A DNA stretch of 64,000 nucleotides. It comes from Ciborinia camelliae (Eukaryota; Ascomycota; Leotiomycetes; Helotiales; Sclerotiniaceae). Numbering within the stretch: the stretch's first letter is position 1; each line of letters starts with the position of its first letter. Below, one piece after another: positions 1 through 11,634 of the stretch. The stretch is taken from assembly GCA_025890175.1 (NCBI GenBank), contig JANPYM010000003.1, positions 1,151,795-1,215,794 on the forward strand, given 5' to 3'. Below the pieces are notes generated by a model that ran no database searches, was not told the origin of the DNA, and saw only the letters and a program-made list of their open reading frames with translations. A program made the position numbers and the translations under genes.

Positions 1-1393
1 TGTAAGTCAATTCTCAGCTCTCCTTCATCTATCGCCTAGCTAATATAATCCAGGACTTGGATTTCGAATATGGAATGGCACTCGCATATCCCCAAGCGGT
101 AACACTCTATCAGACTGGAGACATTGGAGAGGGAGCTTCGTTCAACAACTTCCTTGACGCTATCGATGGTGCCTATTGTACATCCGATGGAGGCGACGAT
201 CCACTTTACGATGGAGTCTATCCAGATCCATACGGTAACGGTAGCTACTACTACAAAGGACCAGAGAACTGTGGAGGATTTGCTGCCACCAATGTTATTT
301 CCACCTCCTATGCTTACGACGAGACTGATCTCTCACCCGCCTATGAGATGCGTCAATGCAATGAATATCTTAAGCTAGGTCTTCAAGGTGTCACTATCTT
401 GTACTCTTCGGGTGACTATGGTGTTGCTGGTAATGGGGGAGTATGTGGTACGAATAATGGTATGTTTCGTTCATTCATATATTAACCACGGGTTGATGCT
501 CACATGATTGGGATAGCATTCAACCCTTCATTCCCCGGCAGTTGTCCATATATCACATCCGTCGGAGCTACACAAGTCAAGCCCAATGCTACCGTTACTC
601 AACCAGAAGAAGCTGCCGAATCCGTTAGTGAGTATTCCCAATTCTTTGCCATTTTAATATACTTTCTCTCTTATATATGCTAACCACGGCTCCCTAGTCT
701 ATTCCGGTGGAGGATTCTCTAACGTTTTCCCCATCCCCAAGTACCAAACCAGCGCTTTGGCAACCTACTGTAAGCAATTTTCTTTTTAACAGCACATTCC
801 TCAAACCAAATCTCTATCTGCATCCCCTATCCATTACACCCCTCCAAATCCACCCCTACAAAACCCTCACTGACCTCCCACTAGTCGCCGACCACCTCCC
901 CCCTTACACCTCAGCCCAATACAACAACTCCCAAGCGACGCGCGGATTCCCCGACATCTCCGCCAACGGCGTCAACTACGTGATCGCAGTCGACGGAGTA
1001 TTTGCTCTCGTCTACGGCACATCGGCTTCCACCCCCGTCGTCGGCGCCATCATCACCTCGGTAAATGCCGCACGCATGAATATCGGAAAGAGGCCCGTCG
1101 GATTCATCAACCCGGTTTTGTACGCTAACCCCGATGTCTTGAATGATATTACGAGTGGAGGGAACCAGGGATGTGGCACGACTGGATTTGAAGCAGTGAC
1201 GGGGTGGGATCCGGTGACGGGTGAGTTTTCTTCTCTCTCTTCTTCGTCTCATACTTTTGGAATTTCTTCAATAAGTCATGGGAAAGAAGCGAGCTCGCGT
1301 GATATTGTAACAATAGCATACTAACCCCCCTACACAGGTCTCGGAACACCCAACTACCCCAAGCTGCTCAAGCTCTACCTATCGCTTCCATAA
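1..1393 (+). CDS. Sedolisin (S53) family serine protease, tripeptidyl-peptidase-like, 3' part
   Basis: The gene enters from the left edge. The visible coding parts are about 1, 54-459, 517-627, 698-769, 885-1220 and 1338-1393, separated by introns with GT/AG ends, and the joins keep one reading frame. The product is a secreted acid protease of the S53 family that removes tripeptides or acts as an endopeptidase. Seen: an LDFEYG segment that should hold the catalytic Asp (its Glu partner lies upstream, outside the window), SSGDYG with the oxyanion Asp, SGGGFSN, and GTSASTP with the catalytic Ser. The C-terminal DVLNDIT...GWDPVTGLGTPNY segment matches the family's calcium site. It ends at TAA 1391-1393. 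The signal peptide and propeptide are not visible, so the exact subtype cannot be given. No defect is visible in this portion. Confidence 0.9.
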
Positions 1394-2346
1394 GGTAGTT
1401 AAGCCCCGACTACGTAAATATACATATCATCCCCACCATGCAAAAGCTGAAGGAACCGAGACTTTAAAGCCTCGATGGTTGGCGATGGATATTATGAACA
1501 TGATAGAGACATAGGATATGGATAGAGAAACAGGGATTCTTATTTTTGGACTTGGGGAGTACGAGTATCCTCCTGACTAGTGATTATATATGATAATACA
1601 TATACTTGATAGGTATATAACATTAAATGAAGATGCCCAATCCCATCCATCTATGCATCCAAACATCCACTTCAAATGCATGCTTTCAACCCCATGCTAA
1701 TCCTTAATCCATTCCAGCTGAACCTCCAAAACAAACTCGAGAATTGGAAAACAAATTCATCTCAAGGAAGTGGCAAAGCTCATCGGGAGCTGATCGTGTA
1801 ACGGGACTCGAAGGGGATTATAGCATTCCACGAATGCAGGTATTCTATGATAAATGTATCAATGACATGCTTGTATGTATAGCCCAGAAGCAGATTATTA
1901 AGCGGCAGGTGGTAGATACTTTACGAGTTTACGTGCTCTAACGACATGATATGGGGTTTCACGATGCGTTGGGAAATTGCCAAAGGATTAGACACAAATA
2001 TACAGTATCATGGTCTGAGAAACTGCTATTTTGCAATGCTTTTGTGATTAAAATTCGTGACATGCCCCATGTATTACGATGAAGTGCCATGTCAAACAAC
2101 GAAAACATCATCCTGTGCAAATATTATCAAAGATTGTCATGCCACAATCGGAGACTTATTTCATTGAGAGCGGAATAACGATCAAGTCCATTCCTTTTGA
2201 ACGCACAGGGCTTTCCCTCTCAAACCATAGCACATGAACAGTTATCGAGTATCTTTCCCTCATAAGTGCTTTCAAATTTGACCCCCAAGAAATACAGTTC
2301 ATTGTAGAAACATCTTAATTATTTTTTGTTGGGTATTGACACACAT
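1394..2346. other. Intergenic region, convergent 3' flanks
   Basis: This lies between the 3' ends of the protease gene and the RPS0 gene. It is AT-rich with no convincing coding sequence; the short open frame at 1744-1941 has no recognisable protein character. Confidence 0.6.
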
Positions 2347-3382
2347 TTACCATTGCTCGGTAGCTCCGGCAGCAGCCCACTCTTGTCCTGCGGCAGCTGG
2401 TGCAGCAGCCCAGTCAGATGGCTCAGCAGCATCCCATGAAGCTCCACCAGGGGCAGCAGTGGTGCTGGCAGCAGTGAATGCACCAGCGTTGCTACCAGTG
2501 ACTTCCCAATCACCGGTACCAGCGAATCCTTGGTCAACGGCAGCAGCTCCGACCTGAGAAATTGAGTTAGTTATAGATTTCTCGGGGCTGATTGAACAAA
2601 TACAACATACCTCATCAGCACCTGGAGCCTTAGCCTCCTCAATGGCGTCCTTGTTCTCCTCAGCTTCTGGGTCACGGTAGAAGTACAAATCAACCATGGT
2701 ATCCCACTCAGCCTCGCGGGAAGCGATGGAGCCACGGAGACGGAGGACCTCACGAGCCAACATCCACCAGACCAAACCGATGGAGTGACGACCCTTGTTG
2801 TTGGTTGGGATAGCTACATCGACGAACTCAGTTGGGGAATCGGTGTCGCAAAGGGCGATAACTGGGATGTTGACGTATGAAGCCTCCTTGATAGCTTGAG
2901 CATCGGTACGTGGGTCGGTAACAATGATGAGGCGGGGTTCCTTGAAAGATCGGGTGATGTAATTGGTGAAGTTACCAGGGGTGAAACGACCGGCAATGGC
3001 AACAGCACCGGTGTGGGCGGCGAACTTCAAAACAGCACGTTGACCGTATGGACGGGCAGAGATAACACAGATATCAGCTGGGTTGTCGATGGCTGCGATG
3101 ATACGGGCAGCGAGGACAATCTTCTCCCTATAAAATAGGTTTGTTAGATCTGACTTTTGCTGGCTTTCTTTGTTCGACTGCCGCTTTCTAATTTTTTCCC
3201 TATTCAACATACCAGGTCTTGCCAATGTTGATAACATTGATTCCATCTGGGCGAGTCTTCCAGAGGTATGGCTCCATGTGAACTTGCAAGTTCTTGGATC
3301 CCAAATGGCATTGAGCGGCCAAAAGCTGCTCAATATCCTGGGAGGTAGGATTGAAAATCGCGGGGAGTTGAGAAGGGGCCAT
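2347..3382 (-). CDS. RPS0: 40S ribosomal protein S0 (uS2, RPSA family)
   Basis: Three exons on the minus strand: 3213-3382, 2611-3127 and 2347-2553, with introns 3128-3212 and 2554-2610. The joined frame gives 297 residues. The protein is a small-subunit ribosomal protein needed for 40S maturation and located at the head of the subunit. Seen: the N-terminal segment with [12 protein letters not shown] and the uS2 core containing [24 protein letters not shown] and [14 protein letters not shown]. The acidic, Ala/Trp-rich C-terminal tail (repeated W-A-A-A/DWAAA type) is typical of eukaryotic RPS0. The ATG at 3380-3382 (read on the minus strand) gives the standard MAPSQLP-like start. The exon-intron structure is typical of a highly expressed fungal ribosomal protein gene. 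Confidence 0.96.
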
Positions 3383-3672
3383 CTTTGCGATTTGATTTGG
3401 TTGTCGATTTGGTCAAACCTTTAGAAGATAGTTGTCGTGAAGTTGTCGATTTGCGAGGGACGAAGAGTCAATTTTCGCGATAGTGCGAAAGAAAAGTTCG
3501 CGAAACCCTAATCAAGATTAACCATTGGCCCTTGTCATGTATGCCACAAATATTAGGCGTGAAGATGATATCTGCACTAGTCCATATTAGACGTTAGCTT
3601 GGAAATTTATCTAGATGGGACTTTGAAGGGAGCTGGGCCGGCGGATTGATGAGTTGATTGTACACATTCACA

Positions 3673-4687
3673 ATGCCTCCACGAATATCCATTCTTTCGC
3701 GCTTGAGCGCACCTTCTCGTAAGATTAACACACTGATGCCAGCATGAATCATCTTATCTAATTATAATAATAGTATGTTTTCGCCCGGTCCCAAGTCCAT
3801 CAAGTTGCTCTTTCTCCACCACATCTACAGCCAATGCAGCTACATTCGCCCAGCGAAGAGCGCATAAAGATCCATATGCGCTAGCGCAATCAAGACAGAG
3901 AAAGGAGTCAAATTTGAAACGGCAGGCAGTACTTAAAAAGGAACGAGAAGCATCATTGGGGGATCCAGTACGGGGCGTGTCGACCCCATTCCTAGAATCT
4001 CTTGATACCGTTGGAAGATCCACGCTCAAATCCAATGCAACTACAACTCCCGATTCTGGAGGAGGAGTGGCAGGAAAAGGTGTCGAAAATGTTCCTTTGA
4101 ACCACTTTTTAACTCCGGCCGAACTCCAAGGTGCCATGCAACATTCATACTACCTTACGGAGCCTCTGTTAGCCGAAGATCGCAATCTAGCAGATGTGCA
4201 CAAGGAGGAGGAAGCAAAGAAGAAGCACGAGGAAGAACATGCAAATGCTGCTGCAGCGTTGGCTCGTATTGTAAGCTTAGAAAACGCAAATTCGAAGGAT
4301 AAGACCAGAGCGAACATCGTAAGATGTATAGATACATTCGGACGCCACCAGACGGATGGGGTTTTGAGGCCTAGGGCACCTACGCATGATGCTATTGAAG
4401 GCGCGAATAGGCCAGAGAAGACTCCAAGAGCTGGGCCAGACACAGGCAGTTCTGAGGTTCAGATTGCGATTTTGACTGCAAAGATTAGGGTGCTTGCTAA
4501 TCAATTGGAGATGAAGCGCGGAAACAAGGATAAGGTCAACAAACGAAATCTGAGACTGTTAGTTCACAGGAGGCAGAAGCTACTGAAATATTTAAGGAAA
4601 AAGGAGCGTGGTAGTGATAGGTGGGAGAATCTGATTACAACCCTGGGCTTGACGGAGAGTACATGGAAAGGAGAGATTAGTCTGTAA
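3673..4687 (+). CDS. MRPS28: Mitochondrial ribosomal protein uS15m (S15 family)
   Basis: Two exons: 3673-3718 and 3774-4687, with a 55-base intron at 3719-3773. The joined frame gives 319 residues. Seen: a Ser/Arg-rich, acid-poor N-terminus that looks like a mitochondrial targeting sequence. The C-terminal third holds the S15 domain with TGSSEVQIA, LRLLVHRRQKLLKYL and a DRWENLITTLGL end. The domain binds the central domain of small-subunit rRNA (bS15/uS15 role by family knowledge). The intermediate region is charged and coiled-coil-like, as in fungal mitoribosomal S15. The first exon was added because it supplies an ATG in frame. It faces RPS0 head to head; the intervening 290 bases are the shared promoter. 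Confidence 0.9.
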
Positions 4688-4864
4688 ATAATATCAAAAT
4701 GTACGTCAAAGTAAATATCTTAGGTGTAAAAGTGTATCATGCAATTTTGAAATCAATATCCGTAATCTCCCTACGCCAGCTCGCCAACTAGACCAGTACA
4801 AAACCTCAACAGCCTAAAAATAGGTTTCAATGAAAAGACTATTAACAACATGTCCATCCCCGTA

Positions 4865-6114
4865 TTAGAATACACTGATATAGTTGCCAATACGTTCCTT
4901 TTGATTTTGTGCTATACACTCGGCGATCCAGGTGATGTTGCGTATTTCCTGCTGAAAGTTAGCAATCATCCATTGGCAGGGTACGAAGAATTAAAAGTAC
5001 CTGTTCCCGCAACTTGACCCATGCATATACAATGGCAAAGGTGAATTGTCTAGTAAATGCGCCCTTGGAGATTTCCATCTCCTTTTGGTAGAACATATCC
5101 TCTAAACTTTTTTCGTTGCCGCCAGCTCCTCCGCTCATGTTACCCGCTCCAGTGCTGCTTTGTCCCAATCCAGTGGCATCAAAGTAACCCTTGTAATCAC
5201 TGACTCCCTCAACTGCAAGTCTAACACCTTCAATATCTTCTGCTCTTGAAAGTAAGATTGTTCCTGCTGGAGATAGACGTCCAAAATTGGGGTATAGCTT
5301 TTGACGATCTTTCTTTGAGAGCTCTGTACCGAAGGAGTTGAGGGTAATATTGATAGCTCTTCTATCGGCTTCAAATTCAAGTATCTCAGACATGACTTCG
5401 GCTGTCGGAGTGCTGGCCATATCTGGGTCGGTATTGACGAAGTTGTAGAAATCCTCTAGGTAATTCTTATACAATGTATTTCGGACAATCTCAATGTTGA
5501 GCTCGTCCAAATCTTGATGGCTTAAACTTCCTTTGAAGTATGGCGCCAATGGTGTTTCAATTAAGACACTGTTGTATAGCTCTTCGATATTTGTAGCCAC
5601 ACATAGAACGGGCATAGTTTCAAACCACCCAAGAGGATGGCATCGTTCAAGTAGTTCCCGTGTGTCTCTTTCGTGCAGAGTACCAGTAATCAAAAGGGCC
5701 ACATTGTCAATCATGTATCCATATGTCAAGTAGTCCATAAACTTTGCGAGTGATCCAACGGCATTCGCTCGAAGGTATCGAAATTCCGAGATGAGTTTGT
5801 CCGTCGTTTTCGCAGCAAGGGTGGATGTTGAAGGATTAGGTGGAAGTGATGCTAGGAAATCGCCGTACGCTGGTCCAAGTTGAAGCTTGAGATCTAGTTC
5901 TTTGTTACTTGATGTGTTCCACAAACAATAAATTATTAATTACCATCGATGGTTTCGCATTGAATCAAGTTATTATAATTCTGACCTGTCAAGAGTCCGT
6001 TGCGATAACCTCTGACGATACCCTCAATATAGCTGTAAAAGAGTTAGATATTCATATTATGGAGAGGGATTTAGTATCCTACCCATTCTGAACATTGAAA
6101 AATAGACCCTCCAT
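4865..6114 (-). CDS. VMA6: V-type proton ATPase subunit d
   Basis: Four exons on the minus strand: 6083-6114, 5944-6032, 5001-5893 and 4865-4948, with introns of about 50 bases at 6033-6082, 5894-5943 and 4949-5000. The joined frame gives 365 residues, the usual length. The protein sits on the V0 c-ring and couples it to the central stalk of the vacuolar proton pump. Seen: the conserved [15 protein letters not shown] start, [41 protein letters not shown] and the C-terminal [19 protein letters not shown]. The first and last exons are short and were found from splice signals and family similarity. The stop lies 178 bases from the stop of uS15m (convergent), and the start is 308 bases from that of NOP58 (divergent). 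Confidence 0.95.
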
Positions 6115-6422
6115 TTTGTTTGGTTGTCTGCGAAGAAGATCTATTGTCGTTGCTTGAGGTTTGTCTGGGCCAGCCGAGCTGCCTTCTCAAGAGTGACTTG
6201 CATGGGTGGTAGTGAGTGGATTCGCTGAGGCTGGTAATTCATCACATGACCCAAACACTAAGCCGATGTGGGCACTGTGGCTCGAGATTCTCATTAGCGT
6301 CTGCCACTATTTTTTGCTCGAACAAAAAATTATTCCTTGCGAAAAACCTCGAGCTCTTTTCAGAATTTTGGACGCCCATTGATCAACACCACCACGAAGA
6401 GACTTGGATTTCTTTCTTCATA

Positions 6423-8273
6423 ATGGCGCCTTTATTTATTCTTACGGAGACGGCGGCTGGATTGGTCTTATTCAAGGCCGACAAAAAGCTTTTAAAGCAA
6501 GATGATGTTGCTTCAGAAATTGAAACCGCAGAGGGGATCAATGGATTGTGAGTGCAATTGCTTCGAAATGGCGCTCTTGCAATTGAAATACAGACTTCTA
6601 ACATGTTCAATTCCATGGATTAGATTGAAGCTTAAGCAATTCCAAAAGTTCGACAGTGCCGCGACAGCTTTGGAGGAGGTTGCTTCGTTGGTCGAGGGAA
6701 AAGTTTCACCTATGCTTGCAAAACTTCTCGATACCTTGAAAGATGAGAAGAAGGCATCTTTGGCAGTTGCCGACCCTAAATTGGGTCAAGCTATCAACAA
6801 ACTTCCAGGTTTGACTCTCACACCAATCTCGGACTCGAAGACAAATGATATTTTCCGTGGAATTCGCGACCACCTCCCCTCTTTGATCCCAGGGCTCCTT
6901 CCCGAACACATCTCCACCATGTCACTCGGTCTGTCGCATTCTTTATCGCGCCACAAGCTGAAGTTCTCACCCGATAAGGTTGATACCATGATTGTTCAAG
7001 CTATTTCGTTGTTGGATGATTTGGATAAGGAGCTCAACACATACGCCATGAGAGTCAAGGAATGGTACGGATGGCATTTCCCAGAAATGGGCAAGATTGT
7101 GAACGACAACTTGGCCTACGCTAGAGTTATCTTGAAGGTTGGCATGCGCGTCAACACTTCCAGCACCGACCTTGCGGATATTCTCCCAGAAGAAATTGAA
7201 GCTGCCATTAAAGCCGCTGCCGAAGTTAGTATGGGTACCGAAATCACTGAAGAAGATTTGGAGAACATCAAGCTCTTGGCCGAGCAAGTTGTTGGCTTTA
7301 CTGAATATCGTCAACAATTGTCAAGCTACTTGTCCGCCCGTATGCAAGCAATTGCTCCCAACTTGACAGAGTTGGTTGGTGAGTTGGTAGGAGCTCGTTT
7401 GATCTCTCATGCTGGATCTCTCATGAACCTCGCAAAGAGCCCTGCCAGTACCATTCAAATTCTTGGTGCTGAGAAGGCCCTCTTCAGAGCTCTCAAGACA
7501 AAGCATGACACTCCAAAATACGGTCTTATTTACCACGCTTCATTGGTTGGTCAAGCTACCGGCAAGAACAAGGGAAAGATTGCACGTATGTTGGCCGCCA
7601 AGGCAGCTATTGGAATCCGCGTCGATGCTCTGTCAGACTGGAGTGCACAAGGTGAAGGCAAGGGTGATGACATTGATGATGAGGAGAGATCTGCATTGGG
7701 TGTTACTTCACGTGCCAAGATCGAACGTCATCTACGAGGTCTTGAAGGAAAGCCTCTCCTTCCTCGAGGTGTCGCTGTCGGACCAAATGGTAAGGCAACC
7801 TCAGCTCCTGGTAAATGGGAAGTCAAGGAAGCCCGAAAGTACAACGCAGATGCAGATGGCCTTGCTGGAGATGAACCGGCTGCTGCCATCCCTCTCAGAG
7901 AGAAGAAGAACAAGAAGTGAGTGAATTTAATTTATGTACAAAACAACGTTTCATTACTAACTATTTTAGACTTATTGAAGTAGTTGCTGAGGAATCTGGT
8001 TCCGATTCTTCGGACGAGAGTGATGCCTCTGAGAAGAAATCCAAGAAGGACAAGAAGGGAGAGAAGGGAGACAAGGAAGCTAAAAAGGCCGAGAAGGCTG
8101 CCAAGAAAGCCGAAAAGGCTGCAAAGAAGGCCGCAAAGGAAGCTAAGAAGGCTGCAAAAGAAGCAAAGAAAAGCTCTGTAAATGACACACCAGATGTCAG
8201 TGGCAAGAAGCGAAAGTCAGAAGATGATGTTGAAAAGTCTGAGAAGAAGAAGAAGAAGAAGAGCAAGGATTGA
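6423..8273 (+). CDS. NOP58: Nucleolar protein 58, box C/D snoRNP core
   Basis: Three exons: 6423-6547, 6624-7916 and 7970-8273, with introns 6548-6623 and 7917-7969; the product is 573 residues. NOP58 is a core protein of box C/D snoRNPs that direct 2'-O-methylation and processing of pre-rRNA in the nucleolus. Seen: an N-terminal domain starting [13 protein letters not shown], a NOSIC-type coiled-coil centre, and the Nop domain with [13 protein letters not shown] and [20 protein letters not shown]. The third exon encodes the charged tail, a low-complexity [21 protein letters not shown] run ending in a lysine-rich stretch, as in yeast KKE/D tails. The N-terminal ATG at 6423 fits the family start. 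Confidence 0.96.
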
Positions 8274-8642
8274 TTGATTGGATGTAAACCTTCTTTCAGT
8301 TCTGTATCATAATGCTTCGGATATCATGAGTCTGGGCGTCTTGGGTTGTTTTTTTATACATTGGCGTCGTAGGGATGGCAGAGTCAGGGTATTGTCTTTA
8401 GGCTTAGATGCTTCTTGCATAACACATATTTTGCATTGACAAAATTGTCAGCATATTCAATAAAAAGCTTCGTTCAAAATTACTTCTTGACAAATATAAT
8501 TTGTATCATACAGGTAACTGAGCCCTTTGCATCCTGACATATCTGATGATAATAATAGTGTAAATAAGCCGAAATTTAGCCGACCGAGCTCTTGAGTTTC
8601 GCATCCAAGCTGCATGAGCTTCATCTTCATAACATAGGCAAC
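8274..8642. other. Intergenic region NOP58 / Hub1-like
   Basis: This contains the 3' flank of NOP58 and the promoter/5' UTR of the next gene, on the same strand. It is AT-rich and no separate gene is seen. Confidence 0.6.
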
Positions 8643-9329
8643 ATGGCAGGTCTCAAACTTAAAAAAAGAGCTCGCTCTAGATCTCCAGAACGCGACACCG
8701 ATAAAACTTACCGCAAACGATCGCGATCACCCAGAAGAGATAGAAGGAGATCACCAATTCGAGAGCGGGAGCGCGAACGCGATCGAGAACGAAGACCCTC
8801 GCCTCCACGAGCTACTGCAAATGATGAATTAGATATAGCTGGGAAGTTTGGTACCTCTGCTGCCAAAGTTCAAAGAAGAGATGAAGAAAGGACAAAAGAA
8901 CTTGCAATACCAGAGGAGGAAGATACCCTTGATATAGCCAGCAAATTCGGCGCATCGGCATTTTCGAAATTCAAAGCCTCATCTTCCGCTAAACCTAAAG
9001 ACAAAACATCAGACTCTGCAACTCCTCCAGTTAGACCTCCCGCAGCTTCGATATCTACCGCAGTCTCTTCTTCGTCGGCGCCTTCAAATGAACCGATGAT
9101 CATCGTGCATGTTAATGATCGACTGGGGACAAAAGCGGCGATTCCTTGTTTGGCGAGTGATCCGATTAAACTCTTTAAAGCGCAGGTGGCGGCGAGGATT
9201 GGGAGACAGCCGCATGAGATCATGTTGAAGAGGCAGGGGGAGAGACCCTTTAAGGATCGGTTGACGCTGGAGGATTATGGAGTGGGGAATGGGGTGCAGA
9301 TTGATTTGGAGATCGATACTGGCGAGTGA
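8643..9329 (+). CDS. Hub1/UBL5-type ubiquitin-like protein with SR-rich N-terminal extension
   Basis: A single exon of 228 residues from the ATG at 8643 (MAGLKLKKRARSRS); an upstream non-ATG extension is not supported. Residues about 150-225 match Hub1/UBL5: VNDRLGTKAAI, a central helix, FKDRLTLEDYGVGNG, and a final beta strand. Hub1 is known to bind spliceosomal proteins non-covalently (Snu66, Prp38) and to influence splicing. Unlike classical 73-residue Hub1, this protein has about 145 extra N-terminal residues: an RS/RD-rich stretch (about 8-60) and two copies of a D-x-LDIA-x-KFG-x-SA motif (about 72 and 102). The C-terminus ends EIDTGE, without the double tyrosine. The SR-like region suggests nuclear speckle or spliceosome association, by inference. 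Whether the extension is ancestral in this lineage cannot be judged here. Confidence 0.8.
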   Translation: MAGLKLKKRARSRSPERDTDKTYRKRSRSPRRDRRRSPIRERERERDRERRPSPPRATANDELDIAGKFGTSAAKVQRRDEERTKELAIPEEEDTLDIASKFGASAFSKFKASSSAKPKDKTSDSATPPVRPPAASISTAVSSSSAPSNEPMIIVHVNDRLGTKAAIPCLASDPIKLFKAQVAARIGRQPHEIMLKRQGERPFKDRLTLEDYGVGNGVQIDLEIDTGE

Positions 9330-9803
9330 GGGGGAGGATATGGAAAGGACATTGGGTTATTTCAAGAGAGTGAAATAGACATGGGATTTGGGGATCTGCT
9401 CTAGGATTCTGGCTATAGTGCTGGAGGCTTATGGTTGGTATCAAAGTAGACTTTGATTCTGGTTGTTTTGGGGGAGGTTCACGGGATCCGGAATGGCTTG
9501 CAGATCTGCCACGTATGCTATGCATTCGTAAAGTATAGAAAATAGGGGAGAGAGGAAATAATTGATGCGCGATATTATGTCCCAGCTACCTACTGAAACC
9601 CAAATCATTCCACCTCCATTTTCCCATCTCCAAATTTGCAAGACCTATATCGCAGCCTTGTCTCTAGCCAGAAAAAAATATCCTTATCGATAAGCCTCGC
9701 CGTTCCGAATCAATTTCCTTCACAACACAAATCGATCAATCTCATTCCTTTGCTCTATAACGCCTCACAGTCCTTCTAAAAACGCTCAGTCGATGTATCA
9801 GCC
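9330..9803. other. Intergenic region upstream of PIG-H
   Basis: This is non-coding, with a pyrimidine-rich stretch from about 9700 that looks like a fungal promoter/5' UTR for the next gene. No other feature is seen. Confidence 0.5.
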
Positions 9804-10383
9804 ATGTTCACCTGTCCCCCAACCCTCTACACCCGCCGCCCCTCCCCAACAACCATCGAATATACCGTCAGCACACACCCACCCTTAACGCTTCCCCTCC
9901 GCTTTTTGCTCATCCTAACGCACATCATCCGCCTAACTCTCGCTCTCGCAATCCTTCTCCTCCTCTACACATACTACCTCACGCTCCTACCGGCGCCATC
10001 CATCCTCTCAACCCTCACCATCCCCCCGGCCATCCTCTCGCCTCTAACAACCCTCACAACCCTCCTCCCGCCCACCATCCTCCTCCCCGCCTGCCTCGCT
10101 CTCCTCTTCCTCTGCACCCTGCGCGCCCACACCACCGAATCCCTCCTCATCCTCCGACACCTCGGTCTTCAAATCTCTTCATCCCCCAAAACCTATCTGA
10201 CGACGACGAAAACGCGCTTTATCCCCAGCCAGAAGATTCAGGATATATATATCAATGAGGTTTTTCGGAATTTTGAGGTGAGGTATGTGTTGGTGGTGGT
10301 GGTGGAGGGGGAGGCCGAATTGGTGGTTGTGTTTGAGAGATTGTTGCCTGGGCGGGAAGTGTTGGAGAGGGTTTGGAGGGGAG
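9804..10383 (+). CDS. GPI15: GPI N-acetylglucosaminyltransferase subunit PIG-H (GPI15-like), interrupted by gap
   Basis: Reading from the ATG at 9804 gives about 193 residues before the run of Ns. PIG-H is a subunit of the ER complex that makes GlcNAc-phosphatidylinositol, the first step of GPI-anchor synthesis. Seen: a pair of hydrophobic segments (about residues 33-60 and 72-105) forming a membrane hairpin. The PIG-H domain follows with TTESLLILRHLGLQ, FIPSQKIQDIYINEVFRNFEVRYVL, VVVEGE and LLPGREVLERVWRG. Codon use is extremely C-rich in the N-terminal half and G-rich near the gap. The gap falls inside the last conserved block, so the C-terminus is unknown; the sequence after the gap (10394 onward) is G-rich and does not give a recognisable continuation. 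Confidence 0.8.
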
Positions 10384-10393
10384 NNNNNNNNNN
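10384..10393. other. Assembly gap (10 N)
   Basis: Ten undetermined bases lie inside the PIG-H gene, flanked by G-rich homopolymer sequence. The true gap length need not be ten. Confidence 0.99.
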
Positions 10394-11634
10394 GGCTTTT
10401 TGGGGGGGGAGGAGGGGAGGGGAATTGCGGGTGGAGGGAAAGAGAAGGATGGGGAGAGGGAGGGGAAGTTGTGATGGAGGTTTGCGTTGGGTTTGCTATT
10501 GGGAAATGTGCTGAGTGGTAATCAAATACGGATAGGTGTTATGCTTGGAGCAGTGGTGCGTGGTTGGCATGAAGTGGCATGCGTGGATACCTACACCGGC
10601 ACCGAAACTCTCCTCGATCCTTCCGGTCGGGGTTTGCTTTATATCATATGGACACGGAAGAATAATGCCAGCCTTATATCAAGGATGGAGTACTGGGAAA
10701 GAAAGGAAGGACATGGCAACGTTTGGCTAGCCATCGACTCGCAGTCAAAACGATAAGATATCTATGAAGAGACGGGGTAGGAGGTCTGCTTATGTCATGG
10801 GCTCAATCGAGACATTTGCTAGGGTTGAATGCCGCCCCTAGTCTGCAGCAATGCAAGCAAATGGGCAGGTGTAATAAGTGGATAGGTAGTGTCAGGTGGG
10901 AGAAAGACGCATGATGTGTCTCAGAGAGGCAAGCTTCTAGAAGGAGACCCATCTCTACCCCTCCCAAATCATAATCTATACCTATTCAGGTCACAAATCA
11001 AACAGATCAACCACTCACAAAGCTGCATTTGCACATATTTGAAAAGTCCTTGTATTCACTAACTCCATGTCCGACTTCCGCAACTCCAGTAGCCACCCAA
11101 AACTAGTTAGTAGACCCACGCCATTCATTTTTGCCCTTCCAAAATCCCACCCACCTTTCACACCCACCCAAAAACCGACCTCCCACCCTCATGAAAAATA
11201 CAGCCCAATCACTCTACAAAGAAACCCTCCCTTGGAATCACAGAGTCTCAGTTTCACCCATGCAATTCATCCCATTACCACCACACCACATCAGCTCCAC
11301 AGCTGCAGAACCTGGTCCCAGGGGCCCGCAGAACCATGCATATAAACGGGAACTACTGCAGCCCTGGCGTCTCTCACCATCTGCAAGTGCTAAGAGCCTG
11401 TTCAACCGGCACTACTGTACCCCCGCACTGGGGTTAACAAGCGCTCCACCCAATCATAATCGTCATAAGTTCGTTAGAAAATGCTTTGAAGATCCGCTTG
11501 TGTGAGAATAAAAGCAGCGCAGATAATAATGCATGTACTGCGCTTAGTATGAAAGATATCAAGGAAAGAAAAGGGGTTTTTTTTCGTAAGCGATAAATAG
11601 AAGTAAAAAATAAGCAAATTGGGAGAAAGTGCTT
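10394..11634. other. Intergenic region after the gap
   Basis: The first part may still encode the end of the PIG-H protein. The rest shows several open frames (for example 10487-10756 and 11067-11505) with no recognisable domain and a composition like non-coding DNA. No gene is called. Confidence 0.45.

Noticed and set aside
911..1252. Minus-strand frame of 113 codons inside the protease gene
   Set aside because: Shadow of the coding exon on the other strand.
10285..10521. Second frame across the PIG-H gene and the N gap
   Set aside because: It follows from G-rich composition and crosses undetermined bases.
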